Shown here in pieces: positions 5,444 to 9,182 of a DNA stretch of 9,182 nt (position 1 is the first letter of the stretch; every line of letters begins with the position of its first letter). This DNA comes from Nitrososphaeria archaeon. Its GTDB lineage: Archaea > Thermoproteota > Nitrososphaeria > Geothermarchaeales > JDFR-13. The translations under genes were made by a program, and so were the position numbers. The notes beneath the pieces were generated by a model. The model did no database searches. It was not told where the DNA came from and saw only the letters and a list, made by a program, of their open reading frames with translations. The stretch is from contig JALTNJ010000277.1 of the NCBI GenBank assembly GCA_027000765.1, forward strand, positions 1 to 9,182, given 5' to 3'.

Positions 5444-7557
5444 AGTTTATATATTAGTACTTCACCATAACCGGGGTCTGATGTTTTGTAGACTAGAATA
5501 AGCTTCGACTGGCCGTCTGGTTTGGTAGGGTAGTTCGGACTATACTGGTAGATATCAGTTGGTTGGTTGTTTACATTCTGTTTCTGCACAAACTTGTAGG
5601 GAATCAGCTTTCCTAGGAAGGTGTTCCAGAAGGCGTCGGTATAGATTGACCCTTCTGTGTTTGTTCTATTTATATAGATATCTGGATCTTTGCCAGCGAT
5701 CTTGGCCATCTGTATGAACTTTCCTTCCTCACCAAATCCGTAAAGCAGTGTGTATGTAGGGCCCTGCTGAGAAGAAACATCTATTGTTCCGAGATATATT
5801 ACTATATATTCTGCTCCTAGTTGATGCATTATTTCAATGGCCCTGTCCTCATCTGACAGGAACATCTCCGCTAATAAACGGATTCTAGTCTGATTCAATG
5901 TACCGTTATCGGCTAATGTCTTTTTACCAGCTATAAAGCTAATCCAATAACCATAGTCCCACCATGCAGCGACGATAGACTCGTTAGGTATATTTGCCTT
6001 CATCCATTCAAGGGCTTCTATCCAGTCATATGAAATCTGTCCAAATGGATTCCCACCTGTTAAAATGGTAACTGGGTAGGTTGCACTCCTTACTCCTACA
6101 CTATAGCTGTAGTATGTACCTACTAGAATTATTATTAGAGATACAACCAATATCTGTGTCTTTAGAGAAACGCTTGTATCACTATATTTTTTCTTGTAGC
6201 TTTTTTGAGGCTCAAATGATTTCTCGAACATCATACCTAAAAATGCTTTCATTCCATAGCCGCCTAATATCATAATGAAGGGAGCTGCTAGCACTATCAA
6301 TCTAACGAAGTTCGAGGCGACATAGATGCTAGTGAGGCTAAATAATATGATAAAGATCTTCCTTGGATCCTTTTCACGCAAAAATAGGTAGAAACCATAT
6401 AATGCAAATGGAATTAGTATAAAGAATCCTCTGTAAAAGTAGACGAAAGATGCCCCAGCTTGCTCTTGGACTGTTCGAACTACTGTTGGGATACCTTCAT
6501 AATTAGGTAGTATTACAGCTAATAACTTGCCTTTTATATCTAGAGGTGCAACAGATAATAAAATCGCTCCTCCTAGTGAAATTAATAGCACGGCGCTGAT
6601 AAGCTTCCATATAGACTTTGTATACGCTTTGAGATCAACATATTTATACAGAAAGATGAGGGCTATTGCTATATACTGAAGGATAGCGGAAGTACCAACT
6701 AGATATGTTAGTTTATTACGAGGAACGCTGGTTACGATGAAAGTGGCTATTAGATACATCGGTATATATGTTAACTCGTAATTTTTAGGTAATAATGAGA
6801 GAAGAACAAGGACGATTGTAAACAGGGCATACATTATATATAGATATATAAAAGCGCCCCATGTTGAGCCTAAGAGACCAGCAAATATACCTGAGAAGAT
6901 GGAGAACAATATTTTTTCTCTTTTCTCCTCCGATTTCATGGATTTTATAAACATTAAAATAGAGATTAGAAGTAGAGGCATTCCAAATCCATCTGTATCA
7001 TACCAACCTAAATTGCTTCTTGGTATGACTGCAGGAGAAAGTGAATAAAAGAAAGCAGCTATAAATCCTGTGAATTCGTCACCTACTTCTTTTCCTATTA
7101 AATAGACTACTAGAGTCCCGATTACGCCAAAGACTACAGGTAAGAATATCGCTACTTCCTCCAGGGTTACGCCAACACCTATTAACTTTAAGAAGAGATA
7201 AGTAATAGCCCCTATATATGGCACGCCTGGATAATACCTCAGCCCTAGGTCTACACCTTCAGGTTGCCATGTTAAAGGAATATGATGATTGAAAAACTCG
7301 AATATACCTACGAGACCCTTAGATTCAACCCCCTTAACAATTACCTTTGTAGCATAATACTGGAGATATGGATCGAACTCCGATATATAGGCTCCGAACC
7401 TTAGGGGAAGTAGACGCACATATAGTGCAATAACCAGTATCAGCCCTATAATAGAGTACTTTAGTGCTATGTCCAGAGAGATCGATAGATACATGTCTCT
7501 AAAGAACTCTAGTTTGTCAGTTAGACTTTTGGTTGACATGCTATATCCCCGAACCAT
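5431..7557 (-). CDS. aglB: Oligosaccharyltransferase AglB (STT3 family)
   Basis: AglB moves a lipid-linked glycan onto Asn in N-x-S/T sequons on the outer face of the membrane, e.g. of S-layer proteins and archaella. The 708-aa product starts with about 35 cytosolic residues, then has many membrane segments (about 34-52 to 468-485) and a soluble C-terminal domain. Catalytic motifs are present: E60-F-D62-P in the first outer loop, W185-Y-D187-T-D189 as second acidic motif, T362-V-Q-E365 as the TIXE-type motif, and W532-W-D-Y-G536 for sequon binding. The DK-type motif is probably D569-x-x-R572-x-x-x-I576. Sequons at N525, N551, N555 and N630 suggest self-modification. ATG 7557 has no ribosome binding site and could be near-leaderless; ATG 7539 has GGGGA ahead of it. 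It is not in an operon with its neighbours. Confidence 0.95.
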   Translation of the reverse strand: MVRGYSMSTKSLTDKLEFFRDMYLSISLDIALKYSIIGLILVIALYVRLLPLRFGAYISEFDPYLQYYATKVIVKGVESKGLVGIFEFFNHHIPLTWQPEGVDLGLRYYPGVPYIGAITYLFLKLIGVGVTLEEVAIFLPVVFGVIGTLVVYLIGKEVGDEFTGFIAAFFYSLSPAVIPRSNLGWYDTDGFGMPLLLISILMFIKSMKSEEKREKILFSIFSGIFAGLLGSTWGAFIYLYIMYALFTIVLVLLSLLPKNYELTYIPMYLIATFIVTSVPRNKLTYLVGTSAILQYIAIALIFLYKYVDLKAYTKSIWKLISAVLLISLGGAILLSVAPLDIKGKLLAVILPNYEGIPTVVRTVQEQAGASFVYFYRGFFILIPFALYGFYLFLREKDPRKIFIILFSLTSIYVASNFVRLIVLAAPFIMILGGYGMKAFLGMMFEKSFEPQKSYKKKYSDTSVSLKTQILVVSLIIILVGTYYSYSVGVRSATYPVTILTGGNPFGQISYDWIEALEWMKANIPNESIVAAWWDYGYWISFIAGKKTLADNGTLNQTRIRLLAEMFLSDEDRAIEIMHQLGAEYIVIYLGTIDVSSQQGPTYTLLYGFGEEGKFIQMAKIAGKDPDIYINRTNTEGSIYTDAFWNTFLGKLIPYKFVQKQNVNNQPTDIYQYSPNYPTKPDGQSKLILVYKTSDPGYGEVLIYKLVDS

Positions 7558-7583
7558 CTGTAACTATGAAGTGTTTTAGACAT

Positions 7584-7594
7584 TTATTATATTA
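7584..7594 (-). promoter_or_regulatory. Candidate TATA box of aglB
   Basis: On the - strand this reads TAATATAATAA, about 27-37 bases before ATG 7557. A start site about 25 bases downstream of its centre would fall near 7562, giving either an almost leaderless mRNA for ATG 7557 or a leader of about 20 nt for ATG 7539. Confidence 0.4.
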
Positions 7595-7607
7595 TCTCTA
7601 TTTTAAG

Positions 7608-7626
7608 TTTTATTGGCCAACTAAAA
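7608..7626. repeat. Dyad symmetry in the aglB-ileS divergent promoter
   Basis: TTGGCCAA (7613-7620) is a perfect 8-bp palindrome and, after a 1-base shift, is flanked by TTTTA (7608-7612) and TAAAA (7622-7626). It sits between the two outward-facing promoters, where a dimeric regulator could bind. No regulator is seen in the window, and an 8-bp palindrome may arise by chance. Confidence 0.3.
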
Positions 7627-7628
7627 GC

Positions 7629-7638
7629 TAAAATATTT
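7629..7638 (+). promoter_or_regulatory. Candidate TATA box of ileS
   Basis: TAAAATATTT is centred about 47 bases before GTG 7681; transcription from near 7659 would leave a leader of roughly 20 nt that includes the GGTGATC at 7671-7677. A second box, ATTTAAAA at 7651-7658, would place the start at the GTG itself and leave out the ribosome binding site, so the first is preferred. Confidence 0.4.
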
Positions 7639-7670
7639 GCATCGGGAGTAATTTAAAATTAATTTAAACT

Positions 7671-7677
7671 GGTGATC
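7671..7677 (+). promoter_or_regulatory. Shine-Dalgarno GGTGATC ahead of ileS
   Basis: The seven bases match the complement of the archaeal 16S rRNA 3' end. They end 3 nt before GTG 7681 (6 nt from GGTG), which favours this GTG over the in-frame GTG at 7672, which lies within the site, and over ATG 7723. Confidence 0.6.
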
Positions 7678-7680
7678 AGT

Positions 7681-9182
7681 GTGGAGACAAGCGAGACATA
7701 TAGACAACTTATTCAAAAAATAATGGCAATAGAAAAAGAAATTCAGAGGTATTGGAAAAAAGAAAATATCATACAGAAGACACTAAATAGAGAAGGAAAA
7801 AAGTTCTATTTTCTAGATGGGCCACCATATGTTACTGGGAAGATACATATTGGAACAGCTTGGAATAAAGTGTTGAAAGACAGTATTCTAAGGTTTAAAC
7901 GTATGAGTGGATATAGGGTATGGAGTATACCTGGGTACGATACGCATGGATTACCTATTGAGACAGCCGTAGAGAAAAAACTTGGGATAAAAAGCAAGAA
8001 GCAGATTCTTGATATGGGGATAGACAAGTTTAATGAAAAGTGTAAGAGGCTTGTTGAGGAAAACATAAAGATTCAAACTGAACAGTTTAAGAGGTTATGT
8101 ATATGGATGGATTGGGAAAACTACTATGCAACATACAGAAATGAATACATATCCAGGGTATGGTATTCCATAAAGAAGGCTCATGAGAAGGGATTGTTGG
8201 GTGAAGAGTTAAGGGTGTTCCATTGGTGTCCAAGGTGTCAAACCGTCCTTTCTGAACACGAAGTTGCCATGGGATATAAAGATAAGGAGAGCCCATCCAT
8301 CTTTGTTAAATTCCCATTAGTGGATAGAGAAGCATCTCTTCTGATCTGGACAACCACGCCCTGGACACTGCCTTCAAACACTGCGGTAATGGTGCATCCA
8401 GATGAAAATTATGTTTTAGTCGAGTTAGAAGATGGCGATAAAGTTGTTATTATGGAGAAGAGGCTAAATGAGGTTTTCAGTGAAAGGAAGTATAAGATAT
8501 TAGATAGGTTCTTAGGAGCCGATATGGAGGGATGGAGATATAGAAACCCGTTGGAGAAGTTTGTAGATGCACAGCGAGAGTTGAAAGGCGGGCGATTCGT
8601 AGTATTATCATCTGAATATGTATCCGTTGAAGAAGGAAGTGGATTAGTACACGTAGCTCCTTCCCATGGAAAGGAAGACTTTGATATGTCGCAGCGGTAT
8701 AACTTACCTATAATAACTATAGTTGATGATGCAGGAAAGTTTACTGAAAAAGCAGGAAAGTATAAAGGGCTCTACATCTTTGATGCAGATGAGATTATAA
8801 TTAGTGATTTAGAAGAATTGGGCGCTCTGCTGGAGAGATCTTCAATAGAGCATAAATATCCTCATTGCTGGAGATGCCATACGCCGTTAATACTTAGGAC
8901 TACTAGGCAGTGGGTCTTGTATCTTAGTAAACTTAGGGATAAGATGCTGGATGAAAATAAGAGTATAGTATGGGTGCCGAGATGGGCTGGTGAAGAAAGA
9001 TTCGGAAAATGGTTAGAAACCGCTAGAGACTGGGTTATAAGTAGGCAGAGATACTGGGGAACACCTGCACCTATATGGAAGTGTAATAACTGTGGAGAGA
9101 TCAGGGTCATTGGAAGCATTGAAGAGATAAGAGAAGAAGGTATAGAAATAGATGACCTACATAGGCCACATATAGATAAGGT
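7681..9182 (+). CDS. ileS: Isoleucyl-tRNA synthetase (partial, 3' end outside window)
   Basis: IleRS is the class I enzyme that charges tRNA-Ile with isoleucine and removes mischarged valine. About 500 N-terminal residues are present of a protein normally near 1000 aa. The Rossmann-fold half shows P48-P-Y-V-T-G-K-I-H56-I-G-T59, the HIGH-type signature, then A-W-N-K and P-G-Y-D-T-H-G-L-P-I-E. The CP1 region has a zinc pair C183-P-R-C186, and the editing domain has T224-T-T-P-W-T-L-P-S-N and H324-V-A-P-S-H-G-K-E-D. A second pair C396-W-R-C399 and a third C468-N-N-C471 follow, the latter after S454-R-Q-R-Y-W-G-T-P, which is typical of IleRS and sets it apart from ValRS and LeuRS. The KMSKS loop and anticodon domain lie beyond the edge. 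The GTG start is supported by GGTGATC upstream. The gene is divergent from aglB. Confidence 0.95.
   Translation, partial: METSETYRQLIQKIMAIEKEIQRYWKKENIIQKTLNREGKKFYFLDGPPYVTGKIHIGTAWNKVLKDSILRFKRMSGYRVWSIPGYDTHGLPIETAVEKKLGIKSKKQILDMGIDKFNEKCKRLVEENIKIQTEQFKRLCIWMDWENYYATYRNEYISRVWYSIKKAHEKGLLGEELRVFHWCPRCQTVLSEHEVAMGYKDKESPSIFVKFPLVDREASLLIWTTTPWTLPSNTAVMVHPDENYVLVELEDGDKVVIMEKRLNEVFSERKYKILDRFLGADMEGWRYRNPLEKFVDAQRELKGGRFVVLSSEYVSVEEGSGLVHVAPSHGKEDFDMSQRYNLPIITIVDDAGKFTEKAGKYKGLYIFDADEIIISDLEELGALLERSSIEHKYPHCWRCHTPLILRTTRQWVLYLSKLRDKMLDENKSIVWVPRWAGEERFGKWLETARDWVISRQRYWGTPAPIWKCNNCGEIRVIGSIEEIREEGIEIDDLHRPHIDK

Noticed and set aside
6081..6275. Small + strand open frame inside aglB
   Set aside because: Opposite a clear membrane enzyme gene; Leu/Ser-rich shadow of transmembrane coding sequence.
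7806..9119. Antisense open frames within ileS
   Set aside because: They lie opposite the HIGT, editing and zinc motifs of IleRS and show no family features.
1..9182. Search for tRNA or rRNA genes, CRISPR arrays, insertion sequences or toxin/defence genes
   Set aside because: No cloverleaf, spaced direct repeats, transposase motifs or matching proteins were seen by eye; nearly all of the window is conserved housekeeping coding sequence.

Overview
The window reads as a conserved information-processing segment of an AT-rich thermophilic archaeon, most likely a member of the Thermoproteota (Crenarchaeota). The evidence is the archaeal/eukaryotic type of every gene (TFS, PCNA, two-subunit primase, GINS, eL42, eS27, aIF2-alpha, Nop10, AglB, archaeal-type IleRS). 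Codon use is heavy in AGA/AGG and ATA, many starts are not ATG, Shine-Dalgarno cores are of the GGTGA/GGTGATC type, and archaeal TATA-like boxes lie 20-35 bases ahead of the operons. I cannot name the genus from the sequence alone.

Layout. Bases 1-21 may hold the last codons of an upstream gene. Bases 24-344 encode the transcript-cleavage factor TFS, which seems to use a CTG start, and an 18-bp palindrome lies over its stop codon. After a 145-bp gap with a promoter-like box comes a tight replication operon on the + strand: PCNA (490-1269), primase large subunit PriL (1271-2278), primase small subunit PriS (2271-3416) and a GINS subunit of the Gins51/Gins15 type (3397-3888). Spacings are 1 nt or overlaps. 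A second promoter precedes a translation/ribosome-biogenesis operon: eL42 (3961-4239), eS27 (4262-4474), aIF2-alpha (4467-5264) and Nop10 (5254-5421). The last three overlap one another. A hairpin at 5421-5443 separates Nop10 from the convergent aglB gene (7557-5431, - strand), the membrane oligosaccharyltransferase for protein N-glycosylation. Divergent from aglB across a 123-bp promoter region, ileS (isoleucyl-tRNA synthetase) starts at 7681 and runs off the right edge.

How the genes work together. PCNA, PriS/PriL and GINS51 are the clamp, the primer-making enzyme and a helicase cofactor of one replisome, so co-translation in overlapping frames makes sense. The eL42-eS27-aIF2-alpha-Nop10 group supplies two zinc-ribbon ribosomal proteins, the initiator-tRNA-binding initiation factor and the H/ACA pseudouridylation protein. 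TFS supports RNA polymerase.

I found no mobile element, CRISPR array, tRNA, rRNA or defence-like locus, and no clear sign of a new multi-gene system. The points worth a second look are small ones: the apparent CTG start and the altered N-terminal zinc site of TFS, the eroded zinc knuckle in PriS, two perfect 8-bp inverted repeats at gene ends, the unusual shortage of ATG starts, and a dyad in the aglB-ileS divergent promoter.
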